Positions 34,872-42,999 of a DNA stretch of 64,000 nt are shown here, piece by piece. The stretch's first letter is position 1; each line of letters opens with the position of its first letter. The notes beneath the pieces were generated by a model that was not told the DNA's origin, ran no database searches, and was given only the letters and a program-made list of their open reading frames with translations. This DNA is from Peterkaempfera podocarpi. Its GTDB lineage: Bacteria > Actinomycetota > Actinomycetes > Streptomycetales > Streptomycetaceae. The DNA lies in the NCBI RefSeq assembly GCF_042466665.1, contig NZ_CP162102.1, positions 7,192,001-7,256,000 on the forward strand. Reading direction: 5' to 3'. A program made the position numbers and the translations under genes.

Positions 34872-35591
34872 ATGCGTGAGATCGACGAGCTGGCCGGGGT
34901 GGACGATCCGGCGTGGCCGGAGCTCGAGGGAATGCTTGCGGCAAGTTCCGTGCCCGTGGAGTTGCTGCCCGCCGACCGCGAAGAGGGGCGCCGATGCCTC
35001 GTGCAGATGCAGGTCACAGCCCGGTCCGTGCTGGGTGCCTTGGCCCTGAACACCGGGGGGTTGCTCCTGGACGACGGGTGGCTGCGGGTGTTCGGTGGTG
35101 GCTCAACCGGGACGCTGCCGAGCCTGGGGCAGGTCAACGGATTTCCTGCGGCCTTCGATCCCGGTTGGAATCCCGCGTCCGGTCTCGTCGTCGGCCACGA
35201 CGTCGTGGGTGGGGTCTTCGCGCTGAACGGCCATGACCCGGCCGCAACGGGTCGCCCCGGGGCGCCAGGACAGATGACCTACTTCGCTCCCGACACGCTC
35301 GCGTGGGAGGCGTTGGAGATGGGCCACTCCGTGTGGGTCACCTGGGTGCTCTCGGGTGGCCTGGAGGCGTTCTGTGACGGGCTGCGCTGGCCTGGCTGGC
35401 GTGAGGAGGCCGCCGCCCTGGCACCCTCGCAGGGGATCGCCGTCTTTCCGTTCCTGTGGTCCGAGGAGGCTCATGCGGATCTCGCGGCCACGAGTCGACG
35501 GGCGGTCCCGATGCGTGAGGTCCTCGGGGTGGCAGCTGATGTCGCCGGACAGATGGGCCCGTGCGGTCCCGGGTTCCTCGGCGAGGTGTGA
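34872..35591 (+). CDS. DUF2625 family protein
   Basis: 239 aa, soluble. MREIDELAGVDDPAWPELEG, LVQMQVTARSVLGALALNTG, LLLDDGWLRVFGGGS and LVVGHDVVGGVFALNG follow the DUF2625 pattern. The family occurs in diverse bacteria with no known activity. The ATG at 34872 marks the family N-terminus but has no good Shine-Dalgarno sequence; an upstream in-frame ATG at 34788 adds Pro/Ala-rich residues outside the family. Third-position GC is slightly lower than in its neighbours, which hints at later acquisition. Confidence 0.75.
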   Translation: MREIDELAGVDDPAWPELEGMLAASSVPVELLPADREEGRRCLVQMQVTARSVLGALALNTGGLLLDDGWLRVFGGGSTGTLPSLGQVNGFPAAFDPGWNPASGLVVGHDVVGGVFALNGHDPAATGRPGAPGQMTYFAPDTLAWEALEMGHSVWVTWVLSGGLEAFCDGLRWPGWREEAAALAPSQGIAVFPFLWSEEAHADLAATSRRAVPMREVLGVAADVAGQMGPCGPGFLGEV

Positions 35592-36256
35592 GTCGCCTCA
35601 GTCCGGCGTCGGTGGCCCGGTGCTTCGACCCGGCTACCGGACGTTCGCCGCCAGCCTCGGGCGCGGCCTGCCCAGCCGCTGACAGTCGGTCCACCGCCTC
35701 ACAGGCCCGTCGGGTGGCCTCGAACGCCTGCCGGCTGTGCTCGTCCGGTCCTCCCAGGCCTGGGCGTCGACGGCCCGGCCGCGGCCGTCATCGAGGCGGC
35801 CGAAGCATTCCGGAGCGTGCCGACGCGCGCGCCGACCCTCTCGCCGGTGCAGCCGGACGCGCTGCGAGGCGGTCCCGGCCATCTGCGGATCGCGGTCCAA
35901 CAGCAGCAGTTGGCCCCGCTTCAGCCCGGCTTGTCGCCGTCGAGACCGCGACCGTCATCGAAGCAGTACCGGCCCGCGAAGCCTTGCCTGCCATCGCCCA
36001 CCGGGGGCCGTGAACCGGCTGCACGTGCTCGAACCGGACTTCCCAGCCTTCCAGCGGCACCCGACGACGCACCGTGTCCTCATCCAAGGCCCAGGTCGAA
36101 GGCGGTTGACGCCGCATCGCTGAACGCACCCGCCGCCGTCTCCGGCGTCCCTGTGGTCATCGGCCGATCCGCAGTGACAGAGAGTTGTCGACCGTCAGCT
36201 GTCAGTGGTGCGCCAGGCCAAGGTTCGGGGCAGGGACAGCGGGCGAGGGGGCGGGA
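35592..36256 (+). other. About 660 bases with no gene I can support, possibly decayed sequence
   Basis: All reading frames here are short, Arg/Pro-rich and overlap on both strands, with no ribosome-binding site and no recognisable domain. On the minus strand fragments such as RVPLEGWEVRFEHVQPVHGP and LLLLDRDPQMAGTASQRV look protein-like but lie in different frames. That fits an old, frameshifted pseudogene. I see no terminal inverted repeats or transposase motif. Confidence 0.4.
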
Positions 36257-36260
36257 AGTT

Positions 36261-36289
36261 CATTGACCGGCGACAGTTACCGATATATC
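36261..36289 (+). promoter_or_regulatory. PadR gene promoter with CGATATATCG operator
   Basis: TTGACC (36261-36266), a 17-nt spacer and TATCGT (36284-36289) form a promoter. The perfect 10-bp palindrome CGATATATCG (36279-36288) covers the -10 box. PadR-type repressors often bind ATAT-centred palindromes, so autorepression is likely. Confidence 0.65.
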
Positions 36290-36346
36290 GTCGAGTCATC
36301 GAGATGCAACGCTGACCGTACGAGAGCCGGAAAGGCGGCGATCGCC

Positions 36347-36940
36347 ATGCGACCCGGATTCCCCTTCGACCCCAGCCACCTCCACCGCCCCGACCGTCCG
36401 GGGCGCCTGGCCTTCGGGCCCTTCCCGCCCCCGTTCGGCGGGCCCGGCGGCGGGCCCTTCGGGTTCGGCCCGCGCGGCCGCGGCCGGCACGGCGGGCGCG
36501 CCCGGCGCGGCAATGTCCGCGCCTCGCTGCTGGCGCTGCTCAGGGAGCGCCCCATGCACGGCTACGAGATGATCCAGGAGATCGCCGAGCGCACCTCTGG
36601 TGCCTGGCGTCCCAGCCCCGGCTCGGTCTACCCCACCCTCCAGATGCTGGAGGAGGAGGGGCTGATCAGCAGTCAGGAAAGCAGCGGCAAGCGGCTCTTC
36701 GAGCTCACCGACAGCGGCCGGGCCGAGGCCGAGGCCGGCGCCGAGGCCCCGTGGCAGGAGGCCGCCGGACCCGATGTGGACTGGGATGCGCTGCATGACG
36801 CGCGCAAGTCGGTGGGGGGCCTCCTGGAGGCGTTCCGCCAGGTGATGACGGCCGGCAGCCCCGAGCAGCGCACCAAGGCCGGGGCGGTCATCGCCGAGGC
36901 CCGCAAGAAGCTCTATCTGATCCTCGCCGAGGAGGACTGA
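36347..36940 (+). CDS. PadR-family transcriptional regulator
   Basis: 197 aa. A Gly/Pro/Phe-rich head of about 55 residues (FGPFPPPFGGPGGGPFGFGP) precedes the winged helix: VRASLLALLRERPMHGYEMI, RPSPGSVYPTLQMLEEEGLI and ELTDSGRAEAE. A helical dimer region ends in KKLYLILAEED. PadR proteins mostly repress efflux or detoxification genes in response to a ligand. No such target is adjacent, so autoregulation through CGATATATCG is the one target I can propose. The 3' end overlaps the convergent HAD gene by 28 bp. The ATG at 36347 fits the family; its Shine-Dalgarno site is poor. Confidence 0.85.
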   Translation: MRPGFPFDPSHLHRPDRPGRLAFGPFPPPFGGPGGGPFGFGPRGRGRHGGRARRGNVRASLLALLRERPMHGYEMIQEIAERTSGAWRPSPGSVYPTLQMLEEEGLISSQESSGKRLFELTDSGRAEAEAGAEAPWQEAAGPDVDWDALHDARKSVGGLLEAFRQVMTAGSPEQRTKAGAVIAEARKKLYLILAEED

Positions 36941-37449
36941 CCCAGGCCGAGCAGCCCGGCCGCCGGCGGCCGGGCCAGCAGCCGGTCCACATGCCACCGG
37001 CTCAGCCCCTCCTGGGGGTCCACCCGCAGCAGCAGCCGGTCGCGCCGCAGCCAGGAGCGGCGCACCAGCCGCGGCGGGATGACATCGTCGAGCCAGGCGA
37101 ACGGCCGCCCTGCGGCGTGCCGCAGGATCGGCGCCCATTTGCGCGCCGAGAAGAGCTCCATCAGCGGCACCCGGGGGTCCCCCGGCTGCGGTCGGTACCC
37201 GCTCAGCCGCACCACGGGCAGCACCGGCAGGCCGAGCAGCGGTGCGATGTGGAGGTTGGCGTCGTCCTCCCAGGTGGTGGCCCACACCAGCTCGTAGCAG
37301 ACTGCGAGCTCCCGCAGCCAGCGGCCGTGGCCGGCGGAGAGCAGCACCGTGTATCCGAGCAGGGTGTGCGCGTCGAAGCCGTCGTACGGGTCGGGGCGTG
37401 CCGGATTGAGCACCCCGTCGATGTCCAGGTAGAGCAGTGGTTTGGCCAT
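36913..37449 (-). CDS. HAD-superfamily hydrolase-like protein
   Basis: 178 aa. LLYLDIDGVLNPARPDPYDG carries the HAD nucleophile motif DxDGV; ELVWATTWEDDANLHIAPLL and RPFAWLDDVIPPRLVRR supply the later Thr and paired Asp motifs. It is small and capless, the type seen in streptomycete HAD-domain proteins of unknown substrate. The ATG at 37449 follows GGGGGACGG. It diverges from the PdxH-like gene (220-bp gap) and converges on padR. Confidence 0.8.
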   Translation of the reverse strand: MAKPLLYLDIDGVLNPARPDPYDGFDAHTLLGYTVLLSAGHGRWLRELAVCYELVWATTWEDDANLHIAPLLGLPVLPVVRLSGYRPQPGDPRVPLMELFSARKWAPILRHAAGRPFAWLDDVIPPRLVRRSWLRRDRLLLRVDPQEGLSRWHVDRLLARPPAAGLLGLGQSSSARIR

Positions 37450-37669
37450 CCCGTCCCCCGTCCGTGTGCACCTTCCCAGCGTTGGACGGCCCAGGGGCGG
37501 GGCGCGGTTGCGGCGCACGGGGGACCGGGCGGGGCGCACACCCCGGTGCGGGGCGTCCTGCGGCCGCCCGGCGCGCTGCCGTGGTGTGCGGCAGTATGGG
37601 CGGCGAAGCGACCTCCTGGGCTGCCCGTCCGGGGCGGGCGGGGCGCGGCGCGGTTCAAGGAGGCGGCGG

Positions 37670-38374
37670 GTGGAGGACACGGCGGCGGGGCCCGGATCCG
37701 GTGGTCGTACGGCGGTGCCGCTCGCGGACCTCCTGCGGGAGCGGCCGCCGATGGCCCGGGAGCTGCCCTCCTTCGACACCGGCCAGGTGCCCGCAGAGCC
37801 CGGCCCGCTCTTTGTGGAGTGGCTGCTGGGGGCGGTCCGGGCGGGCGTGCCCGACGCCCAGGTGGTCACCCTGAGCACGGTGGATGCCGACGGGCGCCCG
37901 GACGCCCGGGTGCTGGTGCTGCGCGATGTGGACGTGGAGCGCGGCGCCTGGTGGTTCGCCGCCGACGCGGACAGCCCCAAGGGCCGCCAGCTCGCGGCCA
38001 CCCCCTGGGCGGCGCTCACGGTCTACTGGCCGCCGCTGGGCCGCCAGGTGCGGCTGCGCGGGCAGGTGCGCACCGCTGACGCCGGGCGGGCCGCCGCCGA
38101 CTTCCGGCTGCGCAGCCCGGGAGCGCGTACCGGGGTCCTGGTCGGTCGGCAGAGTGAACGCCTGGGCGGCTCCGAGGAGTTGGCCGAGGCCTGGCGGGAG
38201 GCCGCGGAGGTACTGGAGCGGGATCCGCTGACGGTCGCGGCCGGCCACACCCTCTATGCGGTGCTCGCCGACGAGGTGGAGTTCTGGCAGGGCGCCCGCG
38301 ACGGCCGGCACATCCGGCTCGCCTACACCCGCAACCCCGACACCAGCTGGCGGCGCGGCCTGCTGTGGCCCTGA
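37670..38374 (+). CDS. Pyridoxamine 5'-phosphate oxidase-like flavoprotein (PdxH family)
   Basis: 234 aa from the GTG at 37670, five bases after AAGGAGG. The FMN split-barrel pattern is present: VVTLSTVDADGRPDARVLVL, FAADADSPKGRQLAATPWAA, VEFWQGARDGRHIRLAYTR and the C-terminal RRGLLWP. PdxH makes pyridoxal phosphate from the pyridoxine or pyridoxamine forms. The C-terminal substrate region is shorter than in E. coli PdxH, so a related oxidase activity is possible. Confidence 0.78.
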   Translation: MEDTAAGPGSGGRTAVPLADLLRERPPMARELPSFDTGQVPAEPGPLFVEWLLGAVRAGVPDAQVVTLSTVDADGRPDARVLVLRDVDVERGAWWFAADADSPKGRQLAATPWAALTVYWPPLGRQVRLRGQVRTADAGRAAADFRLRSPGARTGVLVGRQSERLGGSEELAEAWREAAEVLERDPLTVAAGHTLYAVLADEVEFWQGARDGRHIRLAYTRNPDTSWRRGLLWP

Positions 38375-38392
38375 CGCCGGCCCTGCCCGGGC

Positions 38393-39094
38393 TCAGTCCA
38401 GCACACCGCGCAGAAAGGCCAGGGTGCGCCGCCAGGCGATACCGGCCTGCTCCGGGTCATGGGTGCCCAGCAGGTTCTCGTCGTTCATGAAGGCATGGCC
38501 GGCCGGATAGAAGTGGATCTCCGGTTTGCGGCCGGAGGCGGCCTCGATCCGCGCGGCGGCCTCGTCCACCTCGGCCATGGAGATCCTGCGGTCCTGCTCG
38601 GCGTAGTGGCCGAGCACCTCGGCGGTCAGCCCGCGGTAGTCGAAGCCGGGAGTGTCCGGCAGTCCGTAGAAGGGGACCGCCGCGGCCACCCGGTCGCCCT
38701 CCTGGGCGGCCAGCACCAGGGCGAACCCGCCGCCCATGCAGAAGCCCACCGTGCCCACCGCGTCCCCGGTGGCCGCGGGGTGCGCCAGCAGGAAGTCCAC
38801 CGCCCCGCGCAGATCCCTGGCCGCCCGCTCCACCGGCAGCTGCTGCATGAGCCGCTGGGCCTCCTCGCGGTCGTGGGTGGTGGCGCCGCCGAAGAGGTCC
38901 GGTGCCAGCACGGTGAAGCCCTCCGCGGCGAACCGGTCGGCCATCTCCGCGATGTGCGAGGTCAGCCCCCACCACTCCTGGACGACCACCAGACCGGGGC
39001 CGGAGCCGGAGGGCGGCACCGCGAGATAGCCGTGCGCCTCGCCGCCGTTGCTCGGGAAGGTGACGTTCTGCCGGGAACCACCCGGGTCGGCCAT
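38393..39094 (-). CDS. Dienelactone hydrolase family protein
   Basis: 233 aa alpha/beta hydrolase. VVVQEWWGLTSHIAEMADRF holds the family Glu; GTVGFCMGGGFALVLAAQEG has the nucleophilic Cys; HYAEQDRRIS and YPAGHAFMNDEN supply the Asp and His. All residues of the Cys-Asp-His triad are present, so it should be active. No aromatic degradation genes lie nearby, and many actinobacterial members act on other esters. The start ATG follows GAGGAGGGG. Confidence 0.85.
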   Translation of the reverse strand: MADPGGSRQNVTFPSNGGEAHGYLAVPPSGSGPGLVVVQEWWGLTSHIAEMADRFAAEGFTVLAPDLFGGATTHDREEAQRLMQQLPVERAARDLRGAVDFLLAHPAATGDAVGTVGFCMGGGFALVLAAQEGDRVAAAVPFYGLPDTPGFDYRGLTAEVLGHYAEQDRRISMAEVDEAAARIEAASGRKPEIHFYPAGHAFMNDENLLGTHDPEQAGIAWRRTLAFLRGVLD

Positions 39095-39429
39095 TTGCCC
39101 CTCCTCAGGGACGGCATGTGCACGGCACGCGGGGCGGGTCGACCCGCGCCGACGATGGTATTAGCCCGCTGCCCGTCCCGCGCGCCACCACGCTGACCCC
39201 TTCGGGTGGCAGCGGGCCGCCCGTCCGCGCCGGCGTACGCCAGTACGGCGATGGTATCCATGGGTTGACGCACCGTCACCATGCGCAGCAGACTGCTCCA
39301 TGCGTTCCCGTCAGGGTCGGCCTCCTCCCCACGGAGGAGCGCGTCCCGCGTCGGCCCTCCTCCCGGTGGATCCCGGGACGGTCCCCCGAGAGGACGACCG
39401 TGCCCGTGGCCGAGTGATGTGGTGGATAC
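39095..39429. other. Divergent intergenic region, 335 bp
   Basis: It lies between the leftward hydrolase gene and the rightward Clp-N gene. On the minus strand TAATAC (near 39155-39160) is a plausible -10 for the hydrolase. On the plus strand TTGACG near 39263 could be a -35 box. I see no gene or repeat in it. Confidence 0.4.
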
Positions 39430-39933
39430 GTGCAGCCAGACTTCATTTGCACCACCCCGGCACCAGAGCTGCCCACCGCCCTGCGCTCAGTGGTGGCCGC
39501 GGCGCGCCGCAGAGCCGCCCGCGCCGGCGACGAGGAGGTCGACACCGGCCATCTGCTCCACTCGCTGCTGGAGTCCGACCCCGAGGCGCTCGCCGCCGCG
39601 GCTCCACTGCCGCACCAGGCCGCCCGGCTGATGGGCTATCTGGTGCAGCGCAGCATCGGCTTCGGCCGTGAGTGGCGGGGCACCGCCGAGCAGCGCACCC
39701 CGGGCCGCGGGCCCGCCGACGGGCGGCCCGAGCGGGACCCGGCCGCGCAGCCCCTGTGCAACGCGGCCGCAGCCGCGGCCCTGGAGCGGGCGGCCGGGCC
39801 TGCCGGAGCGCTGCCGCTGCTGGCGGCGCTGGCCGCGGACCCGGACAGCCGGGCCGTGCAGATACTCCTCGCCGCTGGCATCGATCCGATCGCGGTGCGG
39901 GCCCGCTGCGCGGGGGCCCGCCGCGGCGCCTAG
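39430..39933 (+). CDS. Clp N-terminal (Clp-R) domain protein
   Basis: 167 aa, helical, without ATPase domains. ALRSVVAAARRRAARAGDEE and VDTGHLLHSLLESDPEALAA form a Clp-R repeat, and CNAAAAAALERAAGPAGALPL with LLAALAADPDSRAVQILLAAGID forms the second. Stand-alone Clp-N proteins may deliver or bind substrates for ClpC, but none is characterised in this context. The GTG start has only a weak Shine-Dalgarno sequence. Confidence 0.75.
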   Translation: MQPDFICTTPAPELPTALRSVVAAARRRAARAGDEEVDTGHLLHSLLESDPEALAAAAPLPHQAARLMGYLVQRSIGFGREWRGTAEQRTPGRGPADGRPERDPAAQPLCNAAAAAALERAAGPAGALPLLAALAADPDSRAVQILLAAGIDPIAVRARCAGARRGA

Positions 39934-39973
39934 GGTCTGCTCACCGGCCGACGCGGCCCGCGACCCCCGGCCC

Positions 39974-39992
39974 GCGACCCGGGCCGGGTCGC
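39974..39992. terminator. Bidirectional hairpin between convergent genes
   Basis: An 8-bp stem (GCGACCCG/CGGGTCGC) with a 3-nt loop lies in the 120-bp gap between the Clp-N gene and the leftward sugar permease gene. Confidence 0.5.
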
Positions 39993-40053
39993 CCCGGTGG
40001 TGCACGGCAGGGGCGGTACCGCCCCACACGCGCCGGGTCGAGCGGTTCACGGT

Positions 40054-41532
40054 TCAGCCCATGGATTCCAGGGTTCGGCCGCGGGTCTCGCGGATGCACA
40101 GGGCCACGAACGGGATCGACAGCAGGGCGAAGCAGGCGTAGCCGGCGTAGGTGGCCGACAGGTTCCAGTCGGAGAGCGACGGGAAGCTGACGGTGATCGC
40201 CCAGTTGGCGAGCCACTGGGCGGAGGCGGCAACGCCCAGCGCCAGGGCGCGGATCCGGTTGGGGAACATCTCGCCGAGCAGCACCCACACCACCACGCCC
40301 CAGGAGAAGGCGAAGCAGAGCACGAAGAAGTGCGCCGCCACCAGCGCCACCGTCCCCTGGGCGCTGGGGATGTGCGCGCTGTGGCCGGTGCCGGTGCGGT
40401 ACGAGAAGGCCCATGAGGCCACGGCCAGTGCGGCGGCCATGCCGGTGGAGCCGGCCAGCGCCAGCGGTTTGCGGCCGATCCGGTCGACCAGCGTCATGGC
40501 GATCACGGTGCCGACGATGTTGATGATCGAGGTGGACAGGCTGATCAGCAGGGAGCTGCTCTCGTTGATGCCGACCGACTGCCACAGCAGCGACGAGTAG
40601 TAGAAGATCACATTGATGCCGACGAACTGCTGGAAGACGGAGGCGCCGATGCCGACCCAGACGATGGGCAGCAGGCCGCCCCGACCGCCCGTCAGATCGC
40701 TCGGCCGGGCCCGCTGCTCGGTCGCCATCACCGAGCGGATCTCGGCGATCCGGGCGTCCAGGTCGGTGCCCGGGCCCTCCACCTCGGCGAGTACGTCGCG
40801 TGCCCTGGCCTCCCGGCCGGAGGCGATCAGATAGCGGGGGGACTCCGGGATGGCCAGCGACATCATGCCGTACACCAGGGCGGGGATCGTCTCCACGCCC
40901 AGCATCCAGCGCCAGGCCTCGATGCCGCCCAGCTTGCCGCTGGAGCTGCCGCCCGCGGCCTGGTTGATGGCGTAGTTGGCCAGCTGGGAGACGGCGATGC
41001 CCAGGACGATCGCCAGCTGCTGGAAGGAGCCGAGCCGCCCCCGGTAGGCGGCGGGGGCAACCTCCGCGATATAGGCGGGGGCGATCACCGAGGCGATGCC
41101 GATGGCGATGCCTCCGACCACCCGCCAGCCGGCCAGCGCGCCGATGTCCGGCGGGAACATCGAGCCCACTCCGCTGATCGCGAAGAGCACCGCGGCCAGC
41201 TGCATGATGCGGATGCGGCCGAACCGGTCGGCCAGCCAGCCCGCCACCGCGGCGCCGACGGCGGAGCCCAGCAGTGCGGCGGCGACGGTGGCGGCGGTGG
41301 TGGCGTCACTGACCGCGAAGTGCGACTTGATGCCGGTCACCGCGCCGTTGATCACCGCGCTGTCGTAGCCGAACAGGAACCCGCCCATGGCCGCGCTGGC
41401 GGCGATGAAGACCACATGGGCGAGCGGAGTCTCCGCGGCGGGCTGCTGCGCATGTGTGCTGCTGGTCAGGGTGGGCTCCCGGGGCCGGGGCGAGCCGCCC
41501 GGCCTCGGCCGGTCGACATGGTCCGCTCCCAT
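40054..41532 (-). CDS. glcP: MFS sugar porter, GlcP-like glucose permease
   Basis: Twelve-helix sugar/proton symporter of the inner membrane. Sugar-porter signatures are present: GGFLFGYDSAVINGAVTG, WLADRFGRIRIM, PESPRYLIASGRE, FQQFVGINVIFYYSSLLWQS, VDRIGRKPLAL and the C-terminal RETRGRTLESMG. The likeness to streptomycete GlcP, the main glucose uptake protein, is strong by eye. The start is uncertain: the ATG at 41532 lacks a Shine-Dalgarno site, while a CTG at 41469 has GGGAG seven bases upstream and gives the N-terminus TSSTHAQQ, closer to the usual MTSTAQ. An inverted repeat lies upstream. Confidence 0.85.
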   Translation of the reverse strand: MGADHVDRPRPGGSPRPREPTLTSSTHAQQPAAETPLAHVVFIAASAAMGGFLFGYDSAVINGAVTGIKSHFAVSDATTAATVAAALLGSAVGAAVAGWLADRFGRIRIMQLAAVLFAISGVGSMFPPDIGALAGWRVVGGIAIGIASVIAPAYIAEVAPAAYRGRLGSFQQLAIVLGIAVSQLANYAINQAAGGSSSGKLGGIEAWRWMLGVETIPALVYGMMSLAIPESPRYLIASGREARARDVLAEVEGPGTDLDARIAEIRSVMATEQRARPSDLTGGRGGLLPIVWVGIGASVFQQFVGINVIFYYSSLLWQSVGINESSSLLISLSTSIINIVGTVIAMTLVDRIGRKPLALAGSTGMAAALAVASWAFSYRTGTGHSAHIPSAQGTVALVAAHFFVLCFAFSWGVVVWVLLGEMFPNRIRALALGVAASAQWLANWAITVSFPSLSDWNLSATYAGYACFALLSIPFVALCIRETRGRTLESMG

Positions 41533-41552
41533 GACACCAGGAAAGCGGACTT

Positions 41553-41581
41553 ATCGCACGTATCACGGAGAATGGTGCGAT
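41553..41581 (-). promoter_or_regulatory. Inverted repeat upstream of the glucose permease gene
   Basis: ATCGCAC (41553-41559) and GTGCGAT (41575-41581) are perfect 7-bp arms around 15 nt. They lie 20-50 bp before the annotated start and next to a possible -10 (GATAAG, minus strand), where a sugar-responsive repressor could bind. Confidence 0.45.
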
Positions 41582-41626
41582 TCACCTCGGTCTGCGGTGC
41601 CCCGGCCCGGCTCTTCCGGCGGGGCG

Positions 41627-42283
41627 TCAGTGCACCGGGCAGCCCCCGGACCTGGCGGCTGCGCGGCGCAGCAACTGGGCCCGGGCGTCCGCGTCCCGGG
41701 GCAGGCCGCGTTCGGCGAGCCGCTCGGCCGCCAGGGCCTGCTGGGCGGCGCTCTTCTTGTCGTCGTACTTGAACTTCGCCCTGACCTGGCGAATCGTCAG
41801 CCGCAGGCCGCGCAGCCCCGGGAGCTGGTCGCCGAAGGGCGCGGCGCCGGGGACGATGGCGGCGACCGGTGTCTCGCACTGGAAGTGGGCCAGCTGTCGC
41901 AGCAGCAGCTCGGCCTTGTCCGCGGGGTCGTCCAGGATCTGTGCGGCGCACTCGAACTGCACGGCGGCGTAGTAGCTGGTGGGGACGCCGTGCTCGGGCG
42001 GGGTGCCCTCGGCTGCCCGCCAGTGGCCCGGGGCGTAGGCGTAGTCGTCGGTGACGGTCAGGGTGGCGTGCGGGTCGGCGCGCAGCGCCTCCCACAGCGG
42101 GTTGGGCGCGGCCAGGTGCACCAGGATCTCCCCGCGGTCGGCGTCCAGCAGGAAGTGGGTGGGGGTCACCACGGGGCCGCTGCCGGCGGGGCCGTTGGCC
42201 GCGAGCGTCCCGAAGTCGTGGCCGGCGGCGAGCCAGGCGCGCCACTCGGCCTCCTCGCCGCGGTCCCAGGAGCGGATGAGCAC
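41627..42283 (-). CDS. PaiB-like FMN-binding negative regulator family protein
   Basis: 218 aa. The split-barrel pattern includes FGTLAANGPAGSGPVVTPTH, ILVHLAAPNPLWEALRADPH and YYAAVQFECAAQILDDPADK, with LRLTIRQVRAKFKYDDKKSA at the C-terminal part typical of PaiB. The founding Bacillus PaiB affects sporulation and protease genes; actinobacterial members are uncharacterised flavin or haem binders. It lies 13 bp downstream of another FMN split-barrel gene on the same strand, so both probably form one operon under the divergent MocR regulator. Confidence 0.82.
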   Translation of the reverse strand: MLIRSWDRGEEAEWRAWLAAGHDFGTLAANGPAGSGPVVTPTHFLLDADRGEILVHLAAPNPLWEALRADPHATLTVTDDYAYAPGHWRAAEGTPPEHGVPTSYYAAVQFECAAQILDDPADKAELLLRQLAHFQCETPVAAIVPGAAPFGDQLPGLRGLRLTIRQVRAKFKYDDKKSAAQQALAAERLAERGLPRDADARAQLLRRAAARSGGCPVH

Positions 42284-42296
42284 GGTCGGTTCTCCT

Positions 42297-42965
42297 TCAG
42301 TGACGCTCGCCCAGATATCCGGGCAGGGGGTGGTCCGATGCGAGGGCCGGATCGGGGACGGGGGTGTCGTGCACGGTGCGCACCGGGATCACTCCGGCCC
42401 AGTACGGCAGGTCCAGGTCCTCCTCGTCGTCGTCCGCACCGTCGGCGCGGATCTTGGCGGAGACCTCGTCGAGGTCGAGCCGGACGACGGCGGTGGCGGC
42501 CAGTTCCCGTTCGTTGGCGGGTCGGCAGTCGGCGGCCCGGCCCGGTACGGCCTGGTTGACCAGGGCGTCCAGGGCGACGGCCCGCTCCTGCGGGTCGGTG
42601 ACCCGGTGGGCGGTGCCATGGGCGACCACGGAGCGGAAGTTCACCGAGTGGTTGAAGGCGGAGCGGGTCAGCACCAGGCCGTCCACCAGGGTGACGGTGA
42701 GGCAGACCGGCATGCCGGGGTCGGCGTCGGCGCTGCGCAGCGGGCGGCTACCGGTGGAGCCGTGGATGTACAGCCGGTCGCCGACCCGGGCGTAGAGGGT
42801 GGGCAGCACCACGGGGGCGCCGTCCACCACGAACCCCAGATGGCACAGATAGCCCTCGTCGAGGATGGCTCGGATGGCTGCGCGCTCCCAGGTGGCGCGC
42901 TCCCGGTACCGGGTGGGGGTGGTGCGAGGGGCTCGGGTGAACTCTTCGGTACCGTCGACCGACAT
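42297..42965 (-). CDS. Pyridoxamine 5'-phosphate oxidase-related FMN-binding protein
   Basis: 222 aa. EGYLCHLGFVVDGAPVVLPT, LYIHGSTGSRPLRSADADPG, VCLTVTLVDGLVLTRSAFNH and RSVVAHGTAHRVTDPQER are the usual segments of this single-barrel family. The reaction is unknown. The ATG at 42965 follows GAGAGG. It starts 34 bp from the oppositely directed MocR gene and shares the palindrome TGCACTAGTGCA with it; such pairs are common, with the regulator controlling its neighbour. Confidence 0.85.
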   Translation of the reverse strand: MSVDGTEEFTRAPRTTPTRYRERATWERAAIRAILDEGYLCHLGFVVDGAPVVLPTLYARVGDRLYIHGSTGSRPLRSADADPGMPVCLTVTLVDGLVLTRSAFNHSVNFRSVVAHGTAHRVTDPQERAVALDALVNQAVPGRAADCRPANERELAATAVVRLDLDEVSAKIRADGADDDEEDLDLPYWAGVIPVRTVHDTPVPDPALASDHPLPGYLGERH

Positions 42966-42976
42966 GACAACCTCTC

Positions 42977-42992
42977 TGCACTAGTGCATAAT
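42977..42992. promoter_or_regulatory. Divergent promoters with perfect palindrome TGCACTAGTGCA
   Basis: The 12-bp palindrome (42977-42988) lies in a 34-bp divergent gap. Rightward, CATAAT (42987-42992) is a near-consensus -10 placed 7 nt before the GTG of the MocR gene. Leftward, TATGCA (42990-42985) may be the -10 of the FMN-protein gene. One bound dimer could therefore govern both directions. Confidence 0.65.
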
Positions 42993-42999
42993 CGTCTTT

